Shown: positions 50,872 through 61,764 of the stretch, one piece after another
How the letters are laid out: each line of letters begins with the position of its first letter
Numbering within the stretch: position 1 is the first letter of the stretch
Assembly: GCA_023374025.1 (NCBI GenBank)
Contig: SIJG01000037.1
Span: 988,211-1,052,210 of the forward strand
Origin: Heterodera schachtii
Taxonomy: Eukaryota > Nematoda > Chromadorea > Rhabditida > Heteroderidae
Length of the DNA: 64,000 nt
Direction: 5' to 3'
Notes under the pieces: generated by a model
The model's database searches: none
Told to the model about the DNA's origin: nothing
Seen by the model: only the letters and a program-made list of their open reading frames with translations
Position numbers and translations under genes: made by a program

Positions 50872-51670
50872 TGGAATAGGAAGATGTGTTTTGATCTCCA
50901 TTTTTCTGTCGATCCGATGTTTTTTTTTGTTTCTGTTAAAACAATAGGATCCTAAATTCTTTTTTTTTTTCGTTTATGGCATTTGACGGTCTCTAATTTT
51001 TGTATTGTTTTCAATTTTTCGCTGAAAATTTTTCAGAGAAAAAAGCAAAACAATCGCCTAGATCATTGGTCCCGAAAATTTTTTCTTTAAATTTTTTCTG
51101 AAAATTCTTTAACACTTTTCTATGGGTTTTTAAATGTTGCTCGGTCTAATTTAAATTGAAGCCAAAGTTCTCAACAGCTTAGCGTCTCCTTGGAAGGGTT
51201 TGGGCAATTTGAAATATCCTTGAATTTAAGATGTCCTTGAAAATGAGCATTAGAAAAAATCATTCAAAATTTTACATTTTTTTCGCTGCAAAAAATGATC
51301 AGCGGAACAAAAAATATTGGAAAAAATCATTTTGGATAAAAAAGCCAAAACATTGAATATCATTTATTATTCAGATATCGATATTTTTAAAAATCTCCGG
51401 TTAAGTCCGGAGATTCCAGTTGACTAACTCAACTGACAAATCTCAGAGCAAATTTTGACAAAATTTTTTAAAATTTTCTTAAAATTCTAAGCTAATTCCA
51501 GTTTCAAGAAATCACTAAATTTATCCTAAAGACAAACATAACACAAATATATATAAATGATCATTCCATCAAGAAAAGAGAACAATTTTTATGTGCACGT
51601 CGTCAATAATTCCATAATTCAAATTGGTCGATCACTTCTCAGCAAATCATTCGTTCACTTCTGCTGCTGA
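50872..51670. other. Intergenic region
   Basis: AT-rich, no exon recognised. It lies downstream of the F-box-like gene on the - strand. Confidence 0.6.
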
Positions 51671-53108
51671 TCACTGATCATTTGGGCCAATCATTGCGTC
51701 AAGAAGCCTAAAAATAGAAACGCAATTAATTTGAATTTTTGAAAAAGCATTCGCTGACCCGTCCCCGATTCTGTTCTCATTGAAAATTTGGATGCTAATT
51801 TGATCCGACGGTTCATAAATTCGCAAATTAGTCGCTTCCTCTTCCCATTGTGTCCATTTGCTCGCGTCTCGCACAATTGGACAACGGACCATCAGAAAAT
51901 GTGCGGCGTCAATTCTTTTCAATTCCAATTGTTCACGGGTCAATTCGTTGGTCAGAACAAAGTCCAAAACGGAGTCAGCAATAGGCAAACCAATATAAAT
52001 GTGGACAATGAAATTGACGGGAGAAGAAGCATAGGAAAATATCTAAAATGTGGAAAATTCATTTAAAAAAAATATTAAATGAATGGACACTTTAACGGAG
52101 TTTATTTGGCCAAAAGGGTGAGACCCTTTCAGTTCGAACTGTTTTTAATTAAGTGAATAATTATTTTTTGTCAATGTACACCAAAAGCCGTAAAAGTGCC
52201 AAATAAATCTCAAGTATTAGTAAGCACCGCTTTGAAGACTTCAAGCTTCGACGCCAACACCCAACCATCCATCTTCAAAAGGCATTTCAACACTTTTGGC
52301 ACATTGTCCGGACGGGGAGTGAACAGCCATTTGATCAACGCTTGTCCATCCGATGCCATGGCACTGTCATCGGCCGGAAATTCGTTGAAGGTGAAGATAT
52401 TGAAGATATATAAATCGACAACGCGAAGCGATGGAAGATCGTTGAGAATTGATGGGACCAATTGACGCAAACAGGCGGAAAAATGAGGCGGACAATGTCA
52501 TGACATGAATGTTTTTTCCGAACAGTGGCCAAATGTTGCGCAAAATGAACTCCGCCTCCGCAATGCGATCCGTAAACGTATTGATGTGCAAATTAATTGG
52601 ACGGGAAGCGAAGAGTTGGCCAAAACGATGGAGAAAAGTGATGGCATTGCGGTCGATAAAACTAAAAATGGGAAAAATGTCTTAAAAAATTTTTTTACAA
52701 TCGCCAATTTTACGAAATATCGATGCGTTCAAATCCGATGACTTCGCGTGGCAATTGAATTTCCGGGATTGGCATTGGTTTTCCATCGTCAGCGACAATT
52801 TGCTCATTGGTAATTTGCATTTGCGTTGTGCCATTTTCTCCAATTTTGCTTCGAATTCCAATAAATTTCAATGCCCATTTGCGCGTTTTGAGGTGTTCGT
52901 CCACGCGACGGTCAAAACGGTGGCTGATCAGTGCAATGCCAAGGCCAAGCTGAACGGGCGGGAGCAAATCGAACACTTTGAGCCAACTGTCGTCGGAGAT
53001 GAAGCTGAAAACGGAAACGCAAAATGATTAGCATAGAAAAAAACAATATTTAAATTATTACATCGCTTTTTCCATTTGCTTCTCAGCTTCTTTCGGATTG
53101 TCAGACAT
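51671..53108 (-). CDS. F-box-like protein of a cyst-nematode-expanded family, frameshifted
   Basis: Five exons (5' to 3'): 53062-53108, 52714-53004, 52228-52661, 51759-52042 and 51671-51707. The N-terminus has an F-box-like helix pair (ISDDSWLKVFDLLPPVQLGL followed by GIALISHRFDRRVDEHL). Later blocks are PADDSAMASDGQALIKWL, VPKVLKCLLKMDGWVLASKL, SSPVNFIVHIYI, LDFVLTNELTREQLELKRID and VRCPIVRDASKWTQWEEEA. From memory these conserved blocks define a large family of unknown function in Globodera. Exon 3 changes frame near 52485-52500, beside a T/C run: the product reads through only if one base is extra. Otherwise all phases agree (about 363 residues). It is either a recent pseudogene or a base-call error. 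F-box proteins normally recruit substrates to SCF ubiquitin ligases. Confidence 0.65.
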
Positions 53109-53847
53109 TTTCTTGAATTGGTAATCAAAATTTTTAAAAATAATAGGCGAACTGAAAAAAAGGGATTCTTTACGAGTTCCAATCGACTTTTCTGAGTCCA
53201 ACCTTCAGTTTTTTGTTCACAACTTTAAAATTAGAACGAGAAAACACGGAGATATCAAAGAATGTCGGTAATTGAATAGACTAAAAAATGAGAAAAAGGG
53301 AAAATTGAAAATACGAACAACGTACAGAATTCATTTTTGAAGGATTGTCAGGGAGAAAAAGTCGAAAAAAGAGACGAAAAGAAACGACAAATGAAAAGTG
53401 GCAGAGGAGCAATCACTTTTATATTCATTTATTGACTTTACTGTTTTTTCATTTTAGCTATGCGGTTTACATTTTCCAATTTTTTTTTTCGAAAATAAAA
53501 GCCCTCCCTCCTCACCCATTTTCTTTCATTCACTGTTCACTCATTTTCCCTTTGATCACAGTTAGGGCACATTGTTTTTCATTTAAATATTTTGGCATTT
53601 TGTTTTTTACGCCAACGATTTGCGTTTTTTTAAACCTCCATTGACGCATTAAAACCCTGAAAACCAAGGCAAAATTCACTGTTATACGTTTTACGTACCT
53701 ATTTTCAGTTTCATAATCAAGTTGTGAAATTAAGGTTTAGAAAACAACAAACATTTCCTTTTTTATCAACTTTTTTTAAGGGTCTGTTTTATTACCTACA
53801 TTTTTGCTTTAGTTGATTACCTTGGCCTATTTTTTTTTTTTGCAAAA
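53109..53847. other. Divergent intergenic region
   Basis: Between the F-box-like gene (-) and U2AF35 (+), so it should hold both promoters. AT-rich, with a pyrimidine-rich tract before ATG 53848. No specific motif is identified. Confidence 0.5.
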
Positions 53848-55949
53848 ATGCCTCGTTATGATGCAACCGATGACTTGTCAGGAGCGGAATATTTGGCCAG
53901 CATTTACGGCACAGAAAAGGACAAAGTGAATTGCTCCTTCTTCTTCAAGGTGAATTCCGCTATTTTTCGTGTCTTAAAATGCCAAAAATTTATTGGCATT
54001 TTTTTCAGATTGGCGCCTGTCGACACGGGGACAACTGTTTGCGGGCCCACCACAGACCGACCTTTTCGAACACAGTGCTACTCAAGCACTTCTACCAGAG
54101 TCCCATTGTGAACCCCGCACAGGCGGACGCTTTTGACAGTTCGTAATTTGGGATCGAAATGTTGAAAAAATGTGACGGAAAAAGTCCGGACTTTGATGAC
54201 GGTCCGGTAACGGGGAAACCAAGCAAAATTGGCACGCCTTATTGGCCCAAAGTCCCTGGTTTTTTCCCAGTTTTCTCCAGAACTGGCTTGTTCTGTTAAG
54301 TCCCCGGCGGTACGTCATCCGTTTTCCATTATAAACTTGATGAGCCCAGACGGGATCGGTTTCCGGCCAACCCGGTTTAAGTCTTGTTAACTCTATCTCG
54401 ACCTTTTTCCTGATCCCGACTTTTTCAAAATTCCTGCCTCTAGTGAACTATTAATGAAACATTCATTGATTCTCGGGGACTAAATTTCATAACTTTTCAG
54501 AGGTCGGTAAAAAGGATGAGCTTGAGCAGCGCCATTTTGATGAGTTTTACGAGGAAGTGTACCGAACTTCAGCGCACTTATGGTCGGCAATTTAATTTTT
54601 TTTGCTGAAATTACAATTTTTGATTTTCTAAATTTTCAGGTCCCGTGGAAGAATTGAACGTAAGTTGGAGACAATTTTTTCTTTTCTTTTTTTTTACAAA
54701 ACATTCAACTTTAGGTTTGTGAAAACATTGGCGAGCACATGGTAAAAATTGGCATGTTCAACAAATCATTTGCCATTGTTTTTCACAGATTGGCAATGTG
54801 TATGTGAAGTTTGTTTATGAGGAGGACGCGGAAAAAAGCTGTACAAGGCCTGGAGAATCGATGGTTAGCGTTTTTTTTGGGCGGAATTAATTAAATGTGT
54901 CACTAAAATATTGCAAATGACATTCATTTTCGGAACTTTTGGGTCTTAAAAATTAAATGAACGCTTTGAGACACTTGTTTTACTTGGAGATGGCTTTTGA
55001 GTCCAATTGGAGGTGTACTCATTTTGAAAAATGGTTTTACCAACCAATTTATGCTTTATTGAGGCGGGGACGGTCCCATGGTTTTTTCTTGGAGGATGAG
55101 TACCATCCCGGGCAACGACTTAATTTTCACGCCATTTCTTACGGCGCGATTCTCTTTACCATGCTCTTTGGTACTAGTTTCCTTGGCCCATTTTTCTCCA
55201 TTTTCGACTCTAACGGGGCTGCACTAATAGAGGGGTGTGTATTAGAGGAATTACTAAAATTATTTTTGTCACAACAACAACAAATGCCACTTTTCTCTCC
55301 GCAGGTTCAACGGGCAGCCCATCTACGCCGAGCTGTCCCCCGTGTCCGACTTTCGCGAGGCGCGCTGTCGCCAGCACGAAATTTCCACCTGTTCAAAGGG
55401 CGGATTTTGCAATTTCATGCACCTCAAAGATGTGTCGGATGAAGTGTAAGGCAAAAAACAATAGGAAAAAAGATTTTTCAAATAAAAATTTTTTTATTTT
55501 CGAATTAAAAAAAAAATTATGCGAATTTTTCAGCTACGAACGTTGTTACGCCAACCGTGGTGCGCGCTACCGCAGCACACGTCGCCACGATCGCTTTTAT
55601 GCTGATGATGGTTACGATCGTCGAGAAGGGGGCAACAGGTGGGGAAAGGACTGTTGGAGATGGGGTGGTGGTTATGTTGGGCAAAAGCTTAGAGCCATAC
55701 TCTTTTGGCGCCGGTTGAGTTTTTTTTTTTTTGCACTTTGGCCTCTTCGCCGCGCTTTCGTAAAAACAAATTATTTTTGAGGGGGTAGGTCCGGCGGTGT
55801 CGCCTGAATTTTTGGTATAATTATTTTTGTTTGTTTTTCTTCGTAGGGATCGCGGTGACCGGGGAGGAGGAGGAGGCGGCGGTGGTGGACGCGACCGTCG
55901 CAGACGCGACGACCGAGGCGATGACCATTTCTACCACGATCGTCGTTGA
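53848..55949 (+). CDS. U2AF1: U2AF small subunit (U2AF35), two apparent frame errors
   Basis: Recognises the AG of 3' splice sites with U2AF65. Nine exons: 53848-53949, 54009-54138, 54501-54582, 54640-54659, 54715-54741, 54789-54863, 55305-55445, 55534-55638 and 55847-55949. Both CCCH zinc fingers are intact (CSFFFKIGACRHGDNCLRAH and CRQHEISTCSKGGFCNFMH; spacing C-x8-C-x5-C-x3-H and C-x7-C-x5-C-x3-H). The UHM core shows NVYVKF and RWFNGQPIYAELSPV, and the tail is Arg/Gly/Asp-rich. Two spots break the frame. Exon 3 near 54562 lacks two bases between EEVYR and ELQRTYG. Exon 6 has one extra A in an A-run at about 54830 (EEDAEK-AVQGLENRW). With both allowed for, the product is about 261 residues. 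Errors in runs or a young pseudogene are alternatives; strong conservation elsewhere favours a real gene. Confidence 0.85.
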
Positions 55950-56532
55950 TTTTTGGACAGAGAATGGACGACGAACCGAATGATTTGTGGGGGGGGGGAA
56001 GAAATCGTTTGTGCAAAAAGAATGGCTTTTTGTTTTCCGTTTTTTAATGCTTGAATAAAAGGAAGAAGGAGGACATTTTACACTATTTGCCAAGAAGGTA
56101 TAAATCTTAAATACAATCCGAGTTTATGCCAAAAGGAGTGACAAATTGAGGAACAGAACGCAGCAATGATAATTTTTCATTTTTTTGTTTGTTTGTTAAT
56201 TTCTTGTTTTCATCCCACTTTTTGCACTTAATTCACACCTATCTGACATTACACAAAAAGCTTCTCCTTATCATGAGCTTTCGAATGATACCAAGTTTGT
56301 CGAATTTGGTTGTGAAAAACCCTCAAAATTAATTTTCAAAAAATGGTCATTTTTTAATTTTTTGGACAAAATATTCATGTTGCACAACGGACTCGAACCT
56401 TCGCCCTCCTCCTCCCTTTGTAACTTAACTATTACAAAAAGCACTTCGCCACACATACAAATCTTTTTTGGTACTGGAGCTCATTTCCCGGAATTTTGAA
56501 ATTCGTTTTTTGTTTGAATTTGGCGGTGGCCG
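55950..56532. other. Intergenic region with a tRNA-like sequence
   Basis: AT-rich. On the - strand, about 56460-56375 reads TGGCGAAGTGC (box-A-like), then a 7-bp stem TTTGTAA/TTACAAA with an 8-nt loop, then GGTTCGAGTCC (perfect box B). The acceptor stem does not pair, so it is a tRNA pseudogene or SINE head. AGCTTTCGAATGATACCAAG near 56277 is a dispersed word also present at 62848. Confidence 0.45.
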
Positions 56533-58677
56533 ATCATTTCGTCACTGATCGTTTCGTCACTGTTCAGTTCGTCACTGATCATTTCGTCACTGAGAAAATT
56601 TTTTAAAAAAAGTTTGGCACATTGCCTTAAAAACAACAAAAATTGGTGCGCGGACAAAATCCCGCCCCGACAAAATCCCGCCTCAGCCAAAAACGACAAA
56701 ATCCCGCCTCAGCTAAAAACGACAAAATCCCGCCCGACAAAATCCCGCCCCGACAAAATCCCGCCTCAGCCATAAAACGACAAAATCCCGCCTCAGCTAA
56801 AAACGACAAAATCCCGCCCCGACAAAATCCCGCCAAACTGAAAAGGCGATAAAATCCCGTTTCCCAAAAATGTAAAACCCGTCTTTTTAAAAACACCGAA
56901 CATTTAGATTTTTTTATTCTAACATAATGAATTCGTAAAAGTGAGGTGCAAAAGATAATTTGACAAGAGAAAATGCGATAAACAAAAAAAAAACGGGACA
57001 AATCTATAAAATTGTCAATCTTCTTCCGAATCGATATCGCCTTCATTGTTCCAACAGCCACGCCTGCATACCCAGTGGCGCCCTTTCTGTTGTCAAAGCA
57101 AACGCTCTGCGCACGTGCATGGGTGGCAGAAGTGCCCATGTCAAAACTTTCCTAAAAAGAAAAACCAACCAAAATTCCAGTGGAAATCTGGTCAACATCT
57201 CATCTGCCGTTCCTACTTTGACTTGTGCTCGCATTTGAGATGGCCTCAATTGCCGATTCACCTCGATGGCTCGCTTGATCTGTGCCCTTCCTGCGTCTGC
57301 TGATTGTTGCGCAAATACAGCGCAATGATTGTGTTATTTTGAGCCCAAACGTCCAGTCAAATGTTGCTCATCATCGAGGCGGACGGTAGCTTGACATGTC
57401 TTCTGACAACAGCTGAGCACTTTCTTTTGACAATTTGTATCCTAAACTTGGGAGTAAACAAGCGAATGCTCTAAATTACTGACTGACCTCTGTGCCAAAG
57501 ACACAGTGCCCCTTTTTGCGTTGTCCCTCGTTCAAATTTCACTGACTCAGTGTTCTCTTCGTCGCTGAATGCGCTCGCATCTGAATCGGCTCTGGCAGCA
57601 GCTCGCATTTCTGCCTCCCGCGCGTCCGCTATCTCATCAGCTGCAATTCTGTCGTCGGTTAATGCGATTCATGGTTTCTTCAAATTCAAGTTCCTTTCAA
57701 GCTGTTCACGACGACTCATTTTAACAAAAAAAAAATGGCTCGTTGCTAAATTCATGAAATAAATGTTCGGTGAATGATTTTTATAAAACAAAACTAAGGA
57801 ATTTTTTTTACACGTTGGATTTGCGATTTGTTATCGTTTTGTAACAGTCGGTGTTTTTAGTCGGGATTTTGTCGTTTTTAGGTGTAGACGGGATTTTGTC
57901 GTTTTATGGCTGAGGCGGGATTTTGTCGGGGCGGGATTTTGTCGGGGCGGGATTTTGTCGTTTTTAGCTGAGGCGGGATTTTGTCGTTTTTGGCTGAGGC
58001 GGGATTTTGTCGGGGCGGGATTTTGTCGGGCGGGATTTTGTCGGCACACGCAAAAATTCTTTAAAACAAACGTGCTAGCAAAAAATAAAAAATAAATTTG
58101 TTGATTGTGAGATTTAAGGGGAGATTCTATGAAATAAAAGAGATCAATTTTGCTTCTTAATTTTTAATTTTAACTTCCTAATGTGTTTATTTTAAATTTT
58201 GTTTTTTTTCTCCATACTACATTAAGACCATAAGTTACAAGGGGTCGACATGCAGGGTCCCCTGCGTATAATTGGCCGAGGGGGGGGGGGGGAGGGGACG
58301 GGGAGTCAGGGCCGATATTTACGACGACCTTTTATGAAAGTTTTGCGAGCCCTCCCCCACACTAGTGCTGCTCGAGACCAAGATCGAAAAACCCGAGACT
58401 TTTCTCGAGCGAGACTCGAGAGTCTTAGCACTACCATGCACATCGTTTCTTCGCGGCGCTGCTTTTTAACAAATATTCCAGATTTTTCATGCTATTTTTA
58501 TCACAAAATTTTGCCAAAAACATTTTGTAAGAAACTTTTGGCTGGGTCTTTACGACAAATTTTGGGTAAAAACAATTTTGAAGCATTCTACCAAAACAAA
58601 TTCTTAAAAAATTTTCTCAGTGACGAAATGATCAGTGACGAACTGAACAGTGACGAAACGATCAGTGACGAAATGAT
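56533..58677. mobile_element. 2.1-kb inverted-repeat transposon-like element
   Basis: Bounded by perfect 74-bp inverted repeats (56533-56606 and 58604-58677) that are themselves made of tandem words (GTGACGAAATGATCA). Just inside lie arrays of GACAAAATCCCGCC, about nine copies at 56653-56834, and their reverse complement at 57860-58046. The core (about 56950-57760) has no intact gene, but on the - strand it contains protein-like pieces: an Ala/Arg/Glu-rich stretch from ATG near 57720, KFERGTTQKGALC near 57530, and VNRQLRPSQMRAQVKVGTAD near 57240. These could be remnants of a host-derived or FLYWCH/Mutator-type gene. No target duplication was found by eye. It looks like a non-autonomous Mutator- or foldback-class element. 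Confidence 0.75.
58363..58433. repeat. Short hairpin element with CTCGAG words
   Basis: A 71-bp unit with ends TAGTGCTGCTCGAGACC and GACTCGAGAGTCTTAGCACTA (inverted with gaps), with CTCGAG palindromes within. Target duplication is unclear. It lies inside the 2.1-kb element near its right end. Confidence 0.45.
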
Positions 58678-58822
58678 AGGGAGCCAATTTGGCTCCGCGA
58701 TTCGAAATTGGTCCAAATGAGTGTCAGATTCGGCATCAGTTACCCCGAAAATGCTTGTGTTCCCGACTTATCACATTTTTACTACACACAAATCCTTTTT
58801 CTCTTCACTTGTGTATATTGAT

Positions 58823-59463
58823 CAGGGTTCGCAAGTGTCCTTATTTCTAAGATTTGTCCTTATTTGGAGGGGCCGGATCTTAGAAAATGAAAATGTCCTT
58901 ATTTCTAAGATTTTTGGCTCGACGTGCATATTTCGTTCTTAATTGAATTTGAAAATAAAAATCTACAAAATTGAACAACTTTACTTGCAAATTTTGGACT
59001 TTTTTGGTGAAAATCTGATAACAAACACATCAAAAATTTTCCCGGCGGCGCCTGTCGGCACCGCCGCCGCCCCCTGTCCCCAAAAGTTTTTTTAAAAAGC
59101 GCGCCTCAAAAAAAAGCATTTTTTAACAACAAAAAAAGCCGTCTCCTGGCTAAAAATCGCAAAATTTTTCATTTTTTGGACAAAATCTGTTAACAAATCG
59201 CATTAAAAAATGCAAAAATTTTCCCGGCGGCGCCTATCGGCACCGCCGGACCCCTGTTCCCAAAAGTTTTTTGGAAAAAGCGCCGCAAAAAAAGTTTAAA
59301 AAGCAAACATTTCAGTCGTAAATTGGATCGGATCGGTTGATAATGCTTTTTAACTGTTTTTACAAGGTAAAAATCCATTTTTTCAAAAAATCTTATTTTT
59401 GGGGTCAAAATCTTAGTTTTAACCTCGTTTGTCCTTATTTTGAAAAAAAACTTGCGAACCCTG
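58823..59463. mobile_element. hAT-like non-autonomous transposon with perfect 8-bp target duplication
   Basis: A 641-bp element with terminal inverted repeats CAGGGTTCGCAAG and CTTGCGAACCCTG, flanked on both sides by ATATTGAT (58815-58822 and 59464-59471). The CAGGG end and 8-bp duplication are the hAT hallmark. Inside, a G/C-rich block (CCCGGCGGCGCCTRTCGGCA then CCGCC) is repeated directly about 180 bp apart. No open frame suggests a transposase, so it would depend on an enzyme elsewhere. Confidence 0.9.
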
Positions 59464-59748
59464 ATATTGATTCATCATTTTACCCCTTCATTTCGGGCGC
59501 GGGAGAGGGGGGGGGGGGAGGTTTCTTCGGTAAAATGCACCATTTTAAACATTTTCCCAACAAGCAGATTTCAACTCATTCCTCTCATCACTACTGAGGG
59601 CCGCCCGAGAGTGATCAAGAGGCGGAATCCCCCCTTTTTTCACAGCAGCTGAGAAAGGGCGGCACGGTTCCCCACTTTCCAGGGATCGGAAATTCGCCAC
59701 ATAAATGGTAATTTCACCATTTTTTTGTTGTTATTAATTTATTTTTTT

Positions 59749-60215
59749 GGTTCTAGTTGGTTTTATGCGTCCCATGACAGATTATGCGTCCCATGACAGA
59801 TTATGCGTCCCATGACAGATTATGCGTCCCATGACAGATTATGCGTCCCATGAATGACCATACCCAGTTTCTTAGGCCTTAACTTTTTTCTTACTTGGTC
59901 ATTACCCATATTATTGGAACCAAGCGAAAGATAGAAGTCTCGAGATTTTATAAATGCAAGAAAAGAGCAAATATATACTGGCATTAAAAAAGAAATTACA
60001 ATGAAAAAATACGAAATTCAATTTTTCCGAGAATAATTTTTTTTTCTATTGCCTTTAGCTAAAAATAAAGATATACAAAAGCTTCTATAGACTTTAAGCT
60101 TTAGTTTAATACCAAGAATATAGGTATTGACCAAGTAAGAAAGGCCTAAGAAACTTGGGATGGTCATTCATGGGACGCATAATCTGTCATGGGACGCATA
60201 AAATCGACTAGAACC
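59749..60215. mobile_element. Foldback MITE with subterminal 19-bp repeats
   Basis: A 467-bp element. The left end GGTTCTAGTTGGTTTTATGC and right end GCATAAAATCGACTAGAACC are inverted copies. Each arm carries tandem 19-bp words TTATGCGTCCCATGACAGA (five on the left, two on the right). The arms continue inward with AATGACCATACCCAGTTTCT then TAGGCC and ACTTGGTC, mirrored at about 60127-60165. The AT-rich middle is non-coding. Target duplication is unclear. Confidence 0.8.
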
Positions 60216-61015
60216 CTTGTTTCCATCTCACTATTTGCACACCATTCTGACATAACATCATAATACAAAAACATTAAACCTCTTGCTCTGGAATCTTACT
60301 GTGTAAAATGTCCTTTTGAGAGTTACTGTATGTCCTTGAATTTTTGTATTTTGAAGTGACAATAAGCACAAAGTTCGTATGCGTCTATGACCTTTTTTCC
60401 TGTCTGTCTTTGTGTAAGCTCATTTACCAATTTCGAAATTCCTTTGTTTGCTTTTTTCTCAAAAATTTAATAGCTTGGTAAAATGCCTTGCCTTTGTATT
60501 GTCACAAACTGTGCATAAAACTATTTCACAAAATAATTTTTGTAAAACGATGTCCCCTCTCTTTTGGGATAAAATTGTTCTAAAAATCGTGAAAACATGT
60601 TTATGTGGATTGATTCGTGATCAGCTACCTCGAAAACGCTTGAATCCATGGCACAATCACTCAAAACGTGCATTTATTTACCTATGTCCTTTTTTAAGGG
60701 ACCAATGTTCCCGACTTTTACCACCATATAAATCCTTTTTCTCTTCATTTGTATACATTCATTAATCATTTATTTCTGTGCAAAATTGAGAAAAAGAAAG
60801 TTGTATGGCATCCCTCCAATATTAAATTTGTTTTTGTATTTTTAAATTTACTCTTTCTACCTAATTTCCTCTTGTAATGTTGAAGAATTAGTGATATCCC
60901 TTCATTTCGGGCGGTGAGGGGAGTTTCTTCGGTAAAATGCATGGTTTTTAAACATTTTCCCAGCAAGCAGATTTCAATTTCAACTAATTCCTTTCCTGTC
61001 CATTCTTTTTTCCAA
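60216..61015. other. Intergenic region
   Basis: AT-rich. Words near 60700-60760 (TTCCCGACTT, AAATCCTTTTTCTCTTCA, TGTAAACATTCAT-like) echo 58760-58815, and 60895-60980 (CATTTCGGGCG, TTCTTCGGTAAAATGCA, AACATTTTCCCA, AAGCAGATTTCAA) echo 59480-59575. So the sequence on either side of the hAT-like insertion has a second, uninterrupted copy just upstream of the 61016 gene. Confidence 0.6.
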
Positions 61016-61306
61016 ATGGCCAGTGAAATAGTGCAATTTCCCGTAGTTTATGAAGACAATCCCCAATATTTCAATGTCCGACGCACCGACACTGTGCGCG
61101 AGTTGAAATTTCTCATTGAGGGCAGATTGCAAATTCCTCCCGAAGAACAGCGGTTGATGATTGGGAGTGAGTCAATTCTTTCATAAAATATTTTACTAAA
61201 TCAACTCCGTCCAGACATTGTGCAGCCGGATACCCGCCCTTTGAGCGGAGTGAAATCGATGGCATTGGTGAACACGGGCTCTGCTCCTCCCCAAATTGGA
61301 ATTTGA
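61016..61306 (+). CDS. Small ubiquitin-fold protein
   Basis: Exons 61016-61166 and 61215-61306 (donor GTGAGT) encode 80 residues. The sequence follows the ubiquitin-fold pattern: TDTVRELKFLIEGRLQIPPE, EQRLMIG, DTRPLSGVKSMALVNTG. It lacks a C-terminal Gly-Gly (the end is PPQIGI), so it is unlikely to be conjugated. No signal peptide is seen; the N-terminus is MASEIVQFPVVYED. The sequence before the ATG repeats that near 59480-59575. Related folds lie at 50631, 62507 and 63011. It could be a diverged SUMO/ubiquitin paralogue; no precise family is recognised. Confidence 0.55.
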
Positions 61307-61409
61307 AGAAAAACGGATGATTGATTATTGCCTGTTGTTCTCAAAATTTTCATTTGTTTGAACACAACATTATGTTCTTTACATTGTAATTTCGTAAAAC
61401 TTTGTTATT

Positions 61410-61602
61410 TCTCTCTAACACGTTCCGTTTGTTGTACGATGTGAAGGGACGCTTTTTCATCCACCGAATCCAAAGTCGTGAAGGCCAGTACAAACTGTGC
61501 AAGGTGAAGAAACAGGCGGTCGGTGACAACCAAGTGCCGTACATTGTGACGCACGACGCGCGCACCATTCGCTACCCGGACCCGCACATCAAGGTTTATT
61601 GA
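61410..61602 (+). pseudogene. RPS4 fragment (40S ribosomal protein S4), middle part
   Basis: Reads [29 protein letters not shown], then [18 protein letters not shown] and a stop. This is a well-conserved internal piece of eukaryotic S4, with no disabling change inside but no N- or C-terminal parts nearby in the right order. The 5' edge begins inside the conserved VDxxTFRL segment, and there is no splice acceptor. It is a copied exon or retro-fragment. Confidence 0.8.
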
Positions 61603-61764
61603 CCGTAGACTTTACCGAGTTTGGGTGCCACATTCATTTTCTCTTTCATTTTTCGCCTTTTTATTAGTTAAAATTCTATCGGTTTAAAAAATGTAAATCA
61701 TTTTAACAATGCATTGTGTGTTGGAGTACCACATTTTGGTGGCATTCAAAACTCGATAATAAAT

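Noticed and set aside
54170..54450. Another TAGAG-type MITE in U2AF35 intron 2.
   Set aside because: A CTCTA end followed by GTGAACTA is visible near 54445, but no matching left end or duplication could be found.
56375..56460. Functional tRNA on the - strand.
   Set aside because: Box B and an anticodon-like stem are present, but the acceptor stem does not pair; treated as a pseudo-tRNA or SINE head.
57043..57261. Intact gene inside the 2.1-kb element.
   Set aside because: Protein-like pieces exist on the - strand but are short, in different frames and without a complete set of splice sites.
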